Part shown: positions 9,397 to 19,563 of the stretch, in pieces
Numbering within the stretch: position 1 is the first letter of the stretch
Layout of the letters: each line of letters starts with the position of its first letter
NCBI GenBank assembly: GCA_017456805.1
Contig: JAFTIQ010000020.1
Location: 1 to 64,000 of the forward strand
Length of the DNA: 64,000 bases
Direction of reading: 5' to 3'
Origin: Lentisphaeria bacterium
GTDB taxonomy: Bacteria > Verrucomicrobiota > Lentisphaeria > Victivallales > UBA1829
The notes under the pieces: generated by a model
Told to the model about the DNA's origin: nothing
What the model saw: only the letters and a program-made list of their open reading frames with translations
Database searches by the model: none
Translations under genes and position numbers: made by a program

Positions 9397-10662
9397 TTAT
9401 TCTGCGCGAAGGACCTCAATGGGATTCTGCTGAGCCGCTTTCCATGCAGGGTAGGTCCCGAAAATGATCCCTGTAAAGGCTGAAATCAGCAATGCCAATA
9501 ATATGAACCAGGTGGAAAATGCCACCGGCCAATTTGCAAAAATCGTCACACCTTCGGCAATCATCACCCCTAAGCCGACCCCCAAACCGCCCCCAAGCGT
9601 GGTCAAAAAGATCGTTTCAAAAAGGAACTGCCGGATAATATCCCCCTTCTGAGCACCCAATGCGCGGCGGGTCCCGATCTCTTTCCGGCGTTCGTAAACG
9701 TTGGCAAGCATAATGTTCATGATCCCGATCCCGCCGACAAGAAGGGAAATCCCCGCAATGGATCCCATGACCACCGTAAAGATGTTCTGTGTCTGCTCCT
9801 GCTGATGCAGAAGATCCAGAGGAACCAGAATATCCCAGTCTTTGGTGTCCGCATGGGTTTTATTCATATAAGCGGAAATACGCCGGGAGGTGTGTTCGAT
9901 GTAGGAAATATCCCGGATCCGGATGATAAAGGTATCGAAATCCACATTTTCGATTTTAATGGTCCGCTGGCTGGTATCGTAAGCAGATTTTCCATGGATC
10001 GAATCAGAGGCTTTGATCGAAATAAAAATATTATCATTGGGGCTGCCGATCCCGTCAAGACTTGTCCCGTGGCGATTTTCCAAAACACCGACAACACGGT
10101 ACGCCATGTCTTCGATCAGGATCGTGGAACCTACCACATCTTTCTGTCCGAGGGGGAACAGGGAACGGCGGGCATTTGCGCCGAGCACGCAGACGTTATT
10201 GATCCCGTCACCGGCCGAGAGCCAGCGCCCCTGGGTGATCTCTGAGCGGGTTTCCTCCAGAAAATCCAGTGAGACTCCCACCAGTTTATGTCCGAGACGT
10301 TTCATTCCGTGAAGGATCCGTTTCCGGGCATCCCGGGCGACACAGATCCCATCCACGTTATCCATTTTGGAAATATGATTCCTGTCAGCCTCAGTCAAAC
10401 CGTAAGTTTCCAGCAAACTGCTGGTTGAGGTATCGGAGACATCTTTGCTGGTTGCGGGGGGAACTTTGGTGGAGAGGATGATTTTGTCCACGCCCATTGC
10501 TTCGATCTGCTCCATTGCCTGGATTTTTGCGCCTTCGGAAATTGCAAGCATGGCGATCACGCTTCCCACCCCGAAAATGATCCCGAGAGAAGTCAGAACG
10601 GAACGGATCTTATGGAGCATAAGATTATGAAAAGAGAGCCATAATTGATCGGTCAGTTTCAT
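9397..10662 (-). CDS. MacB-type ABC transporter permease
   Basis: This 421-residue protein has MacB/FtsX architecture: one N-terminal membrane segment (LTSLGIIFGVGSVIAMLAI), a large periplasmic MacB_PCD domain, then three C-terminal segments including VGGIGIMNIMLANVYERRKEIGTRRA-type sequence near residue 315. In this family the ATPase works by mechanotransmission, driving a periplasmic adaptor rather than moving substrate through the membrane. The start codon overlaps the stop of the ATPase gene by four bases (ATGA), so the two are translationally coupled. The separate ATPase and permease genes contrast with E. coli MacB, in which they are fused. Confidence 0.93.
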   Translation of the reverse strand: MKLTDQLWLSFHNLMLHKIRSVLTSLGIIFGVGSVIAMLAISEGAKIQAMEQIEAMGVDKIILSTKVPPATSKDVSDTSTSSLLETYGLTEADRNHISKMDNVDGICVARDARKRILHGMKRLGHKLVGVSLDFLEETRSEITQGRWLSAGDGINNVCVLGANARRSLFPLGQKDVVGSTILIEDMAYRVVGVLENRHGTSLDGIGSPNDNIFISIKASDSIHGKSAYDTSQRTIKIENVDFDTFIIRIRDISYIEHTSRRISAYMNKTHADTKDWDILVPLDLLHQQEQTQNIFTVVMGSIAGISLLVGGIGIMNIMLANVYERRKEIGTRRALGAQKGDIIRQFLFETIFLTTLGGGLGVGLGVMIAEGVTIFANWPVAFSTWFILLALLISAFTGIIFGTYPAWKAAQQNPIEVLRAE

Positions 10663-11378
10663 AGGGTTTCAAACTCCGTTGTTTTCCCGGCGATATTGTC
10701 AATGATTTTCCAGACCTGTCCGTTTCTCAGCCAGATCACCCGGTCGCAAATCCCTTCATAGCCGGGGTTATGCGTCACCATGATGATGGTTGTTCCGGCA
10801 GCATGAAGTTCATGAAACACGCCGAGGATCTCGGTTCCGGTTTTTTCATCCAGGTTTCCTGTGGGTTCGTCTGCAAGAATAAAGGTGGGATTATTCACCA
10901 GAGAGCGGGCGATTGCCACGCGCTGACACTCTCCGCCGGAAAGCTGCGTGGGACGGTGATCCAGCCGATGGGAAAGTTTGACTTTATCTGCAAGCTCCCG
11001 GGAAATTTTATGACGTTTCGCCCGGGGAACTTCGGAATAGAGCATGGGGACTTCAATATTTTCCTGCACAGTAAGATGAGGGAAAAGGTTGAAGGACTGA
11101 AAAACAAACCCGATCCGGATATTCCGGAGCGTCGTCAAATCCCTGTCGGAAAGCGTTGCAACATCCTGTCCGTCAAGACGGTAAGAGCCGGAGGTCGGTT
11201 TATCCAGCAGTCCGAGAATATTCAGCATGGTGGATTTTCCCGCACCGGAAGAACCCATGATACAAACGAATTCCCCCCGGTCGATATGCATATCGACACC
11301 TTTGAGCACGGGAACCTGCAGCTCCCCATTCACATACGTCTTGCGGATATTTTCCAGATGGAGTGCTTCCTGAGGCAT
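10659..11378 (-). CDS. MacB/LolD-type ABC transporter ATP-binding protein
   Basis: A 239-residue ATPase with Walker A GSSGAGKST, Q-loop FVFQSFNLFPHLTVQENIEVP, signature LSGGECQRVAIARS, Walker B FILADEPTGNLD and a switch histidine in MVTHNPGY. The ENIEVPM and GNLDEKTG elements are characteristic of the MacB/LolD/FtsE class, which pairs with the adjacent MacB-type permease. It lies six bases after the adaptor gene and overlaps the permease gene by four bases. Substrate cannot be read from the sequence. Confidence 0.95.
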   Translation of the reverse strand: MPQEALHLENIRKTYVNGELQVPVLKGVDMHIDRGEFVCIMGSSGAGKSTMLNILGLLDKPTSGSYRLDGQDVATLSDRDLTTLRNIRIGFVFQSFNLFPHLTVQENIEVPMLYSEVPRAKRHKISRELADKVKLSHRLDHRPTQLSGGECQRVAIARSLVNNPTFILADEPTGNLDEKTGTEILGVFHELHAAGTTIIMVTHNPGYEGICDRVIWLRNGQVWKIIDNIAGKTTEFETL

Positions 11379-11384
11379 ACGAGA

Positions 11385-12887
11385 TCACTTTCCTCCGCCC
11401 TGGAACGGACGGTAGAGGTAGACTTCATCATCTTCTTCCAGCCCTTCAATAACCTGAACATAATTGTTATTGGATTCCCCGATTTTGATCACTTTCTTTT
11501 CGGGGCCGCTGGCAGTTTTCTGATAAACAATAAGGTTTCCGCCTTCTTCAAAAACCGCTTCAATGGGAACAAACAGGACATCATTGAGGATTTTGGAAAC
11601 GACTTCCACCTGGACGCTCATCCCGGAAACAACACGCTTGTCGTACTGGGTAAAGTCCACGTTAGTCTGATAGATTTTCGGACTGTTCTTGTCCCAGGGG
11701 ATCAATGTGACAGGCAGAGAGGCGATCTTGGTGATCGTCCCGGTCAGTTTGATGGTCTGAATGGAATCCGGAGTAATGATCACCTTGTTATGAACGGAAA
11801 CCTTGGAACGGTACTGTTCGGGGAGGTTCACGTCCACAATCAGCTTGCTCATATCGGGAATGGTGATGATGACCTGTTTTCTGCGGGCATCCATCCCGAC
11901 TTTGACTTCAGGATTCCCCCAGCGTCTGTCGGGGTCACCGTAAATAACGATTCCATCCACCGGCGCGATCAGTTTCATCATGGGCAGATAAGATTCATGA
12001 CGGGCGAGATCCCGTTCATAGTTCCGGATCTGTGTTCTGATCTGATGAACCTGCTTCTGTTTCTGAAGCAAGCTGGACTGCGTCCGGACTTTGACTTTGG
12101 TCAAGTTCAATTTTGCCTGGATCAAAGCGTTCCGGAGAGATTTCAGTTTATTGGGATGTGTATAACGGCGGAAGATCTTGCGTTCCAGAAGTTTACTGTT
12201 ATAATTAGTCACAGCATTTTCATATTTCTGAATCGCACTGTTTACAGTGGTCAATGCCTTTTCTTCCTCTTCCACGGTGGAATAAGTGGTGTTCCGGTAA
12301 TTTTCCTGAGCTTCTTTCATGGCATCTTCCGCTTCTTCCATCTGGGTCTGAGCATCGCTGACACTCATACGCTGATTATCTTTATCGCGGGGGCCTTCCA
12401 AACGCCAGTACTTATTGTAAGCATCTTCCGCAGTCGTCACATTATCCACAGCGGTTCTGATATCAGCTTCATTGGAACTCTTGAGGATTTCCAACTCTTC
12501 CAATGCGATTTCCAGGTCTTTTTTCCGGTTATCCAGAAGCACCCGGAGATCCTCAATCCGCAACTGCAAATCGTAGGTTTCATATTCAGCGACCACATCG
12601 CCTTTTTTGACATGGGTATTTTCATCCACGACACGGATGAGTTTTGTGGCGAAAGGAGCTTCCATTGCCAGTTTGTGTTTGAACTTGGCATTGACGCTTC
12701 CTGTCAGAGTGACACCCAGGATCATGGGACCTTTTTTCAGACGGAAAATACGGTCCGGAAGGGGATCACCATCCCCCTTATTCCCATCCGCAGAGTCCTG
12801 AACTGTGGTGAAATAATATCCGGCTCCTGCCAGGATCAGAACCAGCAGGATCAGGAAAGGATACCAGAATTTTTTGGAAACTTTCAT
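11385..12887 (-). CDS. Periplasmic adaptor (MacA/HlyD-like membrane fusion protein)
   Basis: The 500-residue product has a membrane anchor at residues 8-28 (YPFLILLVLILAGAGYYFTT), a first lipoyl half (HVKKGDVVAEYE), a long helical hairpin from about residue 120 to 300 rich in Glu/Lys/Gln, a second lipoyl half (IAPVDGIVIYG) and beta-barrel and membrane-proximal domains. This is the MacA/HlyD order. The hairpin is longer than in typical MacA. The protein should bridge the MacB-type permease to an outer-membrane conduit. No TolC-family gene is nearby; the gene immediately upstream encodes a secretin, separated by seven bases. Confidence 0.9.
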   Translation of the reverse strand: MKVSKKFWYPFLILLVLILAGAGYYFTTVQDSADGNKGDGDPLPDRIFRLKKGPMILGVTLTGSVNAKFKHKLAMEAPFATKLIRVVDENTHVKKGDVVAEYETYDLQLRIEDLRVLLDNRKKDLEIALEELEILKSSNEADIRTAVDNVTTAEDAYNKYWRLEGPRDKDNQRMSVSDAQTQMEEAEDAMKEAQENYRNTTYSTVEEEEKALTTVNSAIQKYENAVTNYNSKLLERKIFRRYTHPNKLKSLRNALIQAKLNLTKVKVRTQSSLLQKQKQVHQIRTQIRNYERDLARHESYLPMMKLIAPVDGIVIYGDPDRRWGNPEVKVGMDARRKQVIITIPDMSKLIVDVNLPEQYRSKVSVHNKVIITPDSIQTIKLTGTITKIASLPVTLIPWDKNSPKIYQTNVDFTQYDKRVVSGMSVQVEVVSKILNDVLFVPIEAVFEEGGNLIVYQKTASGPEKKVIKIGESNNNYVQVIEGLEEDDEVYLYRPFQGGGK

Positions 12888-12894
12888 CTTTTAT

Positions 12895-14436
12895 TTACTT
12901 TCCAGCAGGTTGAGCGGCTTCCGTTTTTGCAGGGGCGGCAGGAGCTGCGGGCTGAGCAGCGGGCTTTGCGGCAGGAGCAGGAGCTGCGGGCTGAGCGGCG
13001 GGCTGAGCTGCGGCTTTCTTTGCCTGTCTTTCCAGAATATTCTTTTCGACGACATCGCGGACACCGGGATCGACTTCCGGGATATCCGGTTTTGCGAAGA
13101 GCTTGCTGGAATCCCGCATTGCACCGGCAGCTTCATGCAGATCCATGGCGGTCTTCTCCGGATCAAGAAGAACCATATAGGGATTTTCCAGGATATGGAT
13201 CTTCATGAAGAAGAGAAGCTGTTTATCGGTGACAGAATAGTTTTTGGAAGTGAAGAACTGCCCGATCACAGGGATGTCGCTCAGGAACGGAACTTCATTT
13301 TTGCTTTCAGAAGATTCGCTGGAGTAGAGTCCGCCAAGCATAATGATTTCGCCATCCGCAGCGGTCAATCTGGTTTCAATGTTCCGGACAGACACCACAG
13401 GGATCCGGTTGCTAACCGGTGCGGAGTCTTCGGAAGAGGAGTTGGGGACCGCAAAACTTTCATAGCGGACGGCAATGGTAACCTGAGGTCTGATCTCAAG
13501 CTGAACGGTATCGCCGTTGATGATCGTGGGTTTGATCGTCAGCTGCACACCGGTACGTTTGAACTTGATGCTCTGGGTAACGGCACTGGAGGTGACGGAG
13601 TTTTCGGTGTAGGGCAAATCTTCCCCGGTTTCCATCTTGGCTTCTGTTCCGAGATCGGCGATCACGTTGGGAGCTGCAAGGATCTTTGCATCGTCACTTG
13701 TGTTGATCCAGTTCAGCATCAGACTCAGACGGTCCGTATCCCCATTTCCGGAAACAGAGTCCAGAGGAATGATATTGAATCCGCTGTCATTGGAAGAGGT
13801 TGTGCCGTTTCCGAGATTATAACCGACAGTACTTGTGTTTCCGGTTTTATGATTGAAGTGAGAATATTTAATGCTGGTATCGCGGGTTTCACCGTTTTTG
13901 ACGATCAATTCCACGATCTGAGTTTCCACAAGGACCTGCGGGAGCGGCTTATCCAACGCAAGAAGGGTCTCTTTCATCGCATCGACACGGTCAGCAAGCA
14001 CGTTCAGGACGATAGTGTTCTGATCCGGAGAAATATCAATGGTTCCGGCATCCCCCATAGCGGTTTCGACGGCATCCTCGAGTTTTTCGGCGCTGACAAA
14101 ACGGCAGCGGTAAACGATCACCGCCCGGGCAGGCATCAGATTTGATGCAGGGATCTGAGTCACATGCAGATACGGCGGAAGCGGATTAAATTTCTTTGTG
14201 CTGACAATCGGCTTGGTACTGGTGGAAAAAAGAGCTTTCAATCTTTCGATCACAGCTGTTTTTCCGGAGTTGGGGGAGAATCCGTTTGCTGCGGCTGCAA
14301 CACTGGGATCAACGGCTGCAGGCTGAGCTGCCGGTGCGGCAGGTTTTGCCGGTTGTGCGGGAGTTTCCTGAGCAACCGCGGAGACTGCAAACAGCGCAAA
14401 AACCGCGATCTGACTGAAATATGTTCTCATGGACAT
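12895..14436 (-). CDS. Secretin-domain outer-membrane protein with Ala/Pro-rich tail
   Basis: The 513-residue protein has a signal peptide (to about AVAQ), an Ala/Pro-rich linker, one secretin N1-like module (about residues 105-170, FVSAEKLEDAVETAM) and then the secretin beta-domain: QVLVETQIVEL, LNWINTSDDAKILAAPNV, the region FKRTGVQLTIKPTI and GEIIMLGGLYSSE, VPFLSDIPVIGQFF. These are the landmarks of GspD/PilQ proteins, though it lacks N0, N2 and N3 domains. The last 50 residues are low-complexity Ala/Pro/Lys. AGGAAG precedes the ATG. It is the first gene of an operon with MacA-like and MacB-like proteins rather than type II secretion genes, so it may be the outer-membrane channel of that exporter. 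Confidence 0.88.
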   Translation of the reverse strand: MSMRTYFSQIAVFALFAVSAVAQETPAQPAKPAAPAAQPAAVDPSVAAAANGFSPNSGKTAVIERLKALFSTSTKPIVSTKKFNPLPPYLHVTQIPASNLMPARAVIVYRCRFVSAEKLEDAVETAMGDAGTIDISPDQNTIVLNVLADRVDAMKETLLALDKPLPQVLVETQIVELIVKNGETRDTSIKYSHFNHKTGNTSTVGYNLGNGTTSSNDSGFNIIPLDSVSGNGDTDRLSLMLNWINTSDDAKILAAPNVIADLGTEAKMETGEDLPYTENSVTSSAVTQSIKFKRTGVQLTIKPTIINGDTVQLEIRPQVTIAVRYESFAVPNSSSEDSAPVSNRIPVVSVRNIETRLTAADGEIIMLGGLYSSESSESKNEVPFLSDIPVIGQFFTSKNYSVTDKQLLFFMKIHILENPYMVLLDPEKTAMDLHEAAGAMRDSSKLFAKPDIPEVDPGVRDVVEKNILERQAKKAAAQPAAQPAAPAPAAKPAAQPAAPAAPAKTEAAQPAGK

Positions 14437-14511
14437 AAGCTGCTTCCTTTACTAAGTTTTTTTTCACTTTTTGGTAAGGTAGCATATTTTAGTGTTTTTT
14501 CAAGTTTTATA

Positions 14512-14550
14512 ATAAAAAAAAGCAGGGAAAATAACAATCTTTCCCCTGCT
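14512..14550 (-). terminator. Intrinsic terminator of the RbbA-like exporter operon
   Basis: Read on the minus strand, AGCAGGGGAAA pairs with TTTTCCCTGCT and is followed by a run of about nine T residues (14512-14520). It sits downstream of the ABC-2 permease gene and upstream of the secretin gene, separating the two minus-strand operons. Confidence 0.85.
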
Positions 14551-14603
14551 CTCCCGGAACAAAGAACCGGAGATATCAAATCCCCGGCTCTTCTCTTTCG
14601 TTT

Positions 14604-15716
14604 TTATGCCACACTCCGGCGGAACCGGATGAGGGATATAATAAATAAAATAATCCCGATCGCAAACAGGAACAGGAAGGGTTTCCAGACAACGTCAATC
14701 CCTGCTCCGCGATACAAAATCGCCTGACTGAACTCTACAAAATGAGTCGTCGGTGCAGCCAGCATCACATCCTGAACCCAATCCGGCATACTTTCCCGGG
14801 GAGTCGAACCGCCCGACAGCATCTGCATGGGAAGGAAGACCAGGATCAGAAGCATCCCGAGCTGCGGCATGTTCTGGGACATGCAGGCAAGGAAAATCCC
14901 CAGCGAGGTCGCCGCAAACAAATGCAATGCAACTCCGCAGAGGAACAGAATAACCGATCCCTCCACAGGTACCTGCATAAACATCCGGATCACAAACACC
15001 AGAGAAAATGCAGAAGCAACCAGCACGACCGCCATCATGGACCATACCTTCGCAGCCATAATCTCAAACGTCCGGACCGGCATCACAAGCAAATGTTCCA
15101 GTGTTCCGTTTTCCCGTTCCCGGATCAACGCCGCGCCCGTCAGAATGATCGCAAGCATGGTGATATTGTTCACCAGCTGCATAACACTGGTAAACCATGC
15201 CTGAGTCAGGTTGGGATTGAACCGGTTGCGGACAACATAACTGGCAAGCGGTGCATCACTTTCCCGCTTCAGAAAGGTGCTGATCTCCTTCTGAAGGATC
15301 TGCTGGATATAACCGCTGCCGGTAAATGCCTGTGTCATTCGGGTCGCATCCACATTGACCTGCACTTCCGGATGTTTTCCCGCCATGACATCCCGCTGAA
15401 AATTCGGGGGGAAGGCAACCACAAAGGTATTTTCGCCCCGGTCCATACTGGGATCGATCTCCGCCTGGGAAATCCGTTTTGCCGGAAGAAACATCGGCGG
15501 CATGAACGAATCAGTCAGACGGTTTGTCAGCTGGGATTGATCATCATCCACGACCGCGATCGTCGCCTTGTTCAAAGAATCCGGCTGGGATTTGGATGCC
15601 ACAACAACTGCAACGGTAAAAGAATAAAAGATCAATGCCAGCAGCAGCCAGTCGCGCCCCAATCCAATGATCTCTTTCACGCCAAGACGATAAATATTTT
15701 TCAAAGATTGTATCAT
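14604..15716 (-). CDS. ABC-2 type transporter permease (YhhJ-like)
   Basis: A 370-residue ABC-2 permease with a membrane segment at residues 24-41 (LLLALIFYSFTVAVVVAS), a periplasmic domain of about 140 residues (IAVVDDDQSQLTNRL), and five C-terminal segments including NNITMLAIILTGAALIRERENGTLEHLLV, the conserved ABC-2 membrane helix and coupling element. Its start lies three bases after the stop of the double-ATPase gene. The order adaptor, double ATPase/permease, permease matches the YhiI-RbbA-YhhJ type of exporter in E. coli and relatives, often annotated as multidrug transporters; the substrate here is unknown. Confidence 0.92.
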   Translation of the reverse strand: MIQSLKNIYRLGVKEIIGLGRDWLLLALIFYSFTVAVVVASKSQPDSLNKATIAVVDDDQSQLTNRLTDSFMPPMFLPAKRISQAEIDPSMDRGENTFVVAFPPNFQRDVMAGKHPEVQVNVDATRMTQAFTGSGYIQQILQKEISTFLKRESDAPLASYVVRNRFNPNLTQAWFTSVMQLVNNITMLAIILTGAALIRERENGTLEHLLVMPVRTFEIMAAKVWSMMAVVLVASAFSLVFVIRMFMQVPVEGSVILFLCGVALHLFAATSLGIFLACMSQNMPQLGMLLILVFLPMQMLSGGSTPRESMPDWVQDVMLAAPTTHFVEFSQAILYRGAGIDVVWKPFLFLFAIGIILFIISLIRFRRSVA

Positions 15717-15719
15717 AGC

Positions 15720-18500
15720 TCAAGACTCCTGTTTTTTCTGGAACATAACACCCAGTCCCATAATAATGGGAATCATGATGAGCAGCACAAGGATCGGATG
15801 CTGAAGATCCGAAAATCCAAGTGCCTTGTTGAAAATTCCCCGGCTGATCAGCAGCATGTGTGTCGTCGGATAAAGCTCCCCGATGATCCGCGCCAAACCT
15901 TCCTGCGTATCAACAGGATTGGTCAGACCGCACAACTGCACCGACGGCAGAAGTGTGCCGATCATTGTAAGGAAGATGACAGCGATCTGACTCCGGGTCA
16001 CAGAGGAGGCAAGAAGTCCCATTCCCGTTGCAATGATGCAGTAGCAGATACAGCTGAAGAGCAATGTCAGAAAGCTTCCTTTCACCGGAACATCAAAAAT
16101 CGTAACCGCCATCACGATCAGCAGCAGACAGCTCAGCATGGAGAACAGCAGATAGGGAAACTGTTTTCCAAGCAGGAATTCCACCCGGCTGACAGGTGTC
16201 ACATAAAGATTGATGATAGATCCCATCTCTTTTTCCCGCACCACGGACAACGCGGCAAGGATCGCGGGGATCATCAGCATCAGGATCGGAATCATTGCCG
16301 GAACCATGGCAGGCAAACTCAGCACATCCGGATTGTAACGGTAACGGGTTTCAATCGCAACCTGTCCGCTGTTATTTTTGGAAGGATCCCTGGATTCCAG
16401 CCATTTCTGATGCAAAGCTGTGACATAACCGTTGATGGTCTCCGCCCGGGAGGGCATTGCACCGTCGATCCAGAACGAAACTTCCGGAGATTCGCCTTTA
16501 TCAAGTTTCTTTCCGAATTCGGGAGGAATCTCCACAACAAGGCTGAGCTCGCCGCTCTTCATCCGCCGGTCGAGATCAGTATAATCCACCACAGGCGGCC
16601 GCTCAACAAAATATCGCGATCCGGAAATGTTCAGGGCATAATTCCTGCTCGCCATACTCTGATCCCGGTCAAGAACAGCAAAGGAAAGATCCTCCACGTC
16701 CATATTGATCCCGTACCCCATGACAAGCATAAGGATGATTGCTCCGAACAAAGCCAGAGTTGCCCGGATCGGATCCCGCATCAATTCCAGATATTCCCGC
16801 CAGAAACAGCTGTACCAGCGCTGAAAACTGAACACATTATCGAGTTTTTTCCGCCAGGCAGGAAGTTCTTTGGCAGGTTCTGCTGCCGCAGGCGGCTCCT
16901 CTTCAGAAGTCATACTGCTTGCCTGTTCTGCTTTGTTGGCGGGATCGGCATCTTCCAGAATCCCGATAAAGGCTTCTTCCAATGTGGAGGCTTTTCTCTG
17001 TTTCACGATCTCTGCGGGAGTTTCGCAAGTGAGAGAACGGCCCGCATGCATCAGCGAGATCCGGTCGCAGCGGTCCGCTTCATTCATAAAGTGAGTGGTG
17101 ATAAAGATTGTCACCTTATCCCGGCGGGAGAGTTCAATGATCAATTCCCAGAAAAGATCCCGTGCAACCGGGTCCACTCCGGAAGTCGGTTCGTCAAGGA
17201 TCAGGATTTTCGGACGATGGATCACCGCTGCGGCGAGAGAAAGTCTCTGTTTCAGCCCCAGTGGCAAATCTTTGGGAAGAGTATGTTCGATCTCCTTCAG
17301 CTGGAACCGGTTGAGCATTTCTTCCACCCGCACCGGAATTTCTTCTTCCGGGATCCGGTAGAGGCGGGCATAAAGTTCCAGGTTCTGTCTGACCGAAAGC
17401 TCACCGTAAAGAGAGAAGAGCTGAGTCATATATCCCAGCTGCTGCCGGACTTCCATGGAGTTTTCGCCAATGGGTTTTCCGAACAGCTTCGCACTGCCCT
17501 CTGTTGCAGGAAGCAGCCCTGTGAGCATCCGCATGGTCGTCGTCTTTCCGCATCCGTTGGAACCGAGGAATCCGAAGATCTCGCCTTCCCGGATCTTGAA
17601 ACTGACATGGTCCACGGCGGTAAATGAGCCGAACCGTTTGGTCAATCCATCAGCCTCAATGGAATATCCTGAATTTCCGGATTCTTCCAGCGGGGGCACG
17701 ATCAGATCTTTATGTCCGGCGCGTTTTTCTTCCGGCAAAAGCTGAATGAACGCCGCATCCAGATTATCTTTTCCTGTCTTGGCAAGCAGTTCCGCCGGTG
17801 TTCCGGTATCAAGAATCTTGCCGTCATCCATGGCAATGAGCCAGTCAAAACGCTGCGCTTCATCCATATACGCAGTCGCAACAATCACGCTCATATTCGG
17901 CTGTTCCAGCTTGATATTGTCTACAAGATCCCAGAATTGACGGCGCGCCAGCGGGTCAACTCCGGTAGTCGGTTCATCAAGCACCAGCAGATCCGGATCG
18001 TGGATCAGAGAACAGCACAATCCCAGCTTCTGTTTCATCCCCCCGGAAAGTTTTCCAGCGGGACGGTTCAGGAAGGGGTACAGCCCCGTGCTCTTTGTCA
18101 GCCGGTCGATCCGTCTGCGCCGTTCCGCCGCATTGTGACCGAAAAGCATCCCGAAAAACTGCAGATTTTCTTCCACAGTGAGGGTAAAATAGAGGTTTTT
18201 CCCCAATCCCTGGGGCATATAAGCGATTTTCGGACAAACAGCCTTCCGGTGTTTGGGATCCCGCATATCTCCGCCGAGCACCTGAAGAGAACCCTCCTGC
18301 ATGGCATGAGCTCCGGTGATCAGCGAAAGAAGCGTGGATTTCCCCACTCCGTCAGGACCGATCAATCCAATGACTTTCCGGGATGGAATATCCAGTGAAA
18401 CAGAATCCAGCCCAACCGTTTTTTTTCCGTAAACTAAGGAGAGATCCCGGAACGTAACGGCAGGAACTGTTTCCTGCGGTTCTGTTGTTCCGTTCTTCAC
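15720..18500 (-). CDS. RbbA-like fusion: two ABC ATPase domains plus ABC-2 permease
   Basis: The 926-residue protein carries a first ATPase (Walker [12 protein letters not shown], signature [14 protein letters not shown], Walker [14 protein letters not shown]), a second ATPase ([14 protein letters not shown], a weakened signature [25 protein letters not shown]) and then an ABC-2 permease with six predicted membrane segments from about residue 590. The architecture is that of RbbA/YhiH. A longer frame from an ATG at 18545 exists, but AGGAG at 18508-18512 sits at ideal distance from a GTG at 18500 that overlaps the adaptor stop codon as GTGA, so I start there. It should form a heteromeric exporter with the permease downstream. 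Confidence 0.92.
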   Translation of the reverse strand: MKNGTTEPQETVPAVTFRDLSLVYGKKTVGLDSVSLDIPSRKVIGLIGPDGVGKSTLLSLITGAHAMQEGSLQVLGGDMRDPKHRKAVCPKIAYMPQGLGKNLYFTLTVEENLQFFGMLFGHNAAERRRRIDRLTKSTGLYPFLNRPAGKLSGGMKQKLGLCCSLIHDPDLLVLDEPTTGVDPLARRQFWDLVDNIKLEQPNMSVIVATAYMDEAQRFDWLIAMDDGKILDTGTPAELLAKTGKDNLDAAFIQLLPEEKRAGHKDLIVPPLEESGNSGYSIEADGLTKRFGSFTAVDHVSFKIREGEIFGFLGSNGCGKTTTMRMLTGLLPATEGSAKLFGKPIGENSMEVRQQLGYMTQLFSLYGELSVRQNLELYARLYRIPEEEIPVRVEEMLNRFQLKEIEHTLPKDLPLGLKQRLSLAAAVIHRPKILILDEPTSGVDPVARDLFWELIIELSRRDKVTIFITTHFMNEADRCDRISLMHAGRSLTCETPAEIVKQRKASTLEEAFIGILEDADPANKAEQASSMTSEEEPPAAAEPAKELPAWRKKLDNVFSFQRWYSCFWREYLELMRDPIRATLALFGAIILMLVMGYGINMDVEDLSFAVLDRDQSMASRNYALNISGSRYFVERPPVVDYTDLDRRMKSGELSLVVEIPPEFGKKLDKGESPEVSFWIDGAMPSRAETINGYVTALHQKWLESRDPSKNNSGQVAIETRYRYNPDVLSLPAMVPAMIPILMLMIPAILAALSVVREKEMGSIINLYVTPVSRVEFLLGKQFPYLLFSMLSCLLLIVMAVTIFDVPVKGSFLTLLFSCICYCIIATGMGLLASSVTRSQIAVIFLTMIGTLLPSVQLCGLTNPVDTQEGLARIIGELYPTTHMLLISRGIFNKALGFSDLQHPILVLLIMIPIIMGLGVMFQKKQES

Positions 18501-19489
18501 TTTTTCGCTCCTCTGTCTTTCTTCAGCACCAGAAATTCGGGCCATTCAGCATTGTCATCAAGACGGACCCATGCAACGCCGGGAAGTCCGGTTTTTATAT
18601 AAGCAACATACTGTTTCAGCAGAACAGGATCGATTTTTGCTTTGATCCGGAACATCAGTTTCTGACGTTCGATTTTGGTTTCAACTGTTTTCGGTGTGAA
18701 CTGAGCAACACTTGCAACATAAGAAACCTTTGCCGGGATCGGGGTATCCGGAATCGCATCAAGAACGATCCGCACATCTGCGCCGATCTTGACCTTTCCG
18801 GCAGATTCTTCGGGAAGGAAGAAGGTCATATAAACATCAGTCAAATCAACAAGATTCAGCACTTTTCCGCCGGCATTGAGAACTTCACCGATTTCAGAGA
18901 TCTTATACTGGATTCTGCCTTCCAGCGGAGCAAGCAAAGCACTGTCATCAATATCAGCCTGCGTTCTTTCGGCATCAGCTTTTGCTGCCTGAACTGCGGC
19001 TTCAGCCTGCTGAACTGCGGCTTTTGCAGCATCCAATTCCGCCTTGGCAGATTCATAAAGTGCCTGAGCATTTTCAAAAATCTGTTGTGAGGTGGCTTTC
19101 TGGGCAAGAAGTGTCTTTTCACGGTTATAACGGCTTTCTGCATTCTTGAAATTGCTCAGCCGCTGGGCAACAACTGCTTTCGCAGAAGCAAGTTCCGCTT
19201 CCTTGACTTTGATCATTGCAAGATTCTGTGCCAATTCAGCCTTCAGGGTATTGGTCTGCATCTGAACAAGTTTCTGACTTTTCTTGACATAATCCCCTTC
19301 TTCCACGAGGATTGCTTCGATTTTTCCGGCAAGTTTCGCCGCAATATTGACTTCCGTCGCTTCCAGACGTCCGTTCCCGGAAGCAAACGCAGGGTTCCGG
19401 TAAATCGCATTATTTTTATAGTCCATAACCCAATAGACTGCAAGCCCAACGACAGCAATCACAACTAAACTGATGACGGTTTTCTTCAT
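18497..19489 (-). CDS. HlyD-family adaptor of the RbbA-like exporter
   Basis: The 330-residue protein has an N-terminal membrane anchor ([16 protein letters not shown]), a first lipoyl half ([19 protein letters not shown]), an Ala-rich coiled hairpin at about residues 85-180, a second lipoyl half ([19 protein letters not shown]) and a beta-barrel segment ending DRGAKK. This is the YhiI/YbhG type of periplasmic adaptor. It is the first gene of the three-gene operon and is preceded by a good promoter at 19535-19563. The Ala/Glu-rich hairpin contains local [14 protein letters not shown] repetition, which is normal for these coiled coils. Confidence 0.93.
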   Translation of the reverse strand: MKKTVISLVVIAVVGLAVYWVMDYKNNAIYRNPAFASGNGRLEATEVNIAAKLAGKIEAILVEEGDYVKKSQKLVQMQTNTLKAELAQNLAMIKVKEAELASAKAVVAQRLSNFKNAESRYNREKTLLAQKATSQQIFENAQALYESAKAELDAAKAAVQQAEAAVQAAKADAERTQADIDDSALLAPLEGRIQYKISEIGEVLNAGGKVLNLVDLTDVYMTFFLPEESAGKVKIGADVRIVLDAIPDTPIPAKVSYVASVAQFTPKTVETKIERQKLMFRIKAKIDPVLLKQYVAYIKTGLPGVAWVRLDDNAEWPEFLVLKKDRGAKK

Positions 19490-19534
19490 AAAAAATGGTC
19501 CTTTCTGTTTGAAATAATTTCCGTTGTCTGGCGT

Positions 19535-19563
19535 AATATATGCTCAGAAAAAATTTTTTACAA
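19535..19563 (-). promoter_or_regulatory. Putative sigma70-type promoter for the RbbA-like operon
   Basis: On the minus strand TTGTAA (19558-19563) and TATATT (19535-19540) are separated by 17 bases, about 45 bases upstream of the adaptor start codon. Confidence 0.6.

Noticed and set aside
12895..13030. Repetitive Ala/Pro coding tail of the secretin as a possible DNA repeat array or CRISPR
   Set aside because: The periodicity is of codons for Ala, Pro and Gln; there are no constant repeats with unique spacers. No CRISPR array was seen anywhere in the window.
10770..13208. Very long open frame on the plus strand across the MacAB-like operon
   Set aside because: It is antisense to three well-supported genes with family motifs; its own sequence is low-complexity and matches no family, as expected from the mirror of GC-skewed codons.
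14742..17627. Plus-strand open frame of about 960 codons over the RbbA-like operon
   Set aside because: Antisense shadow: His/Gln/Arg-rich with no recognisable domain, while the opposite strand encodes clear ATPase and permease motifs.
18500..18545. Longer start for the RbbA-like protein
   Set aside because: The ribosome-binding site AGGAG and the GTGA overlap favour the GTG at 18500; the upstream extension is highly charged and not part of the ATPase domain.
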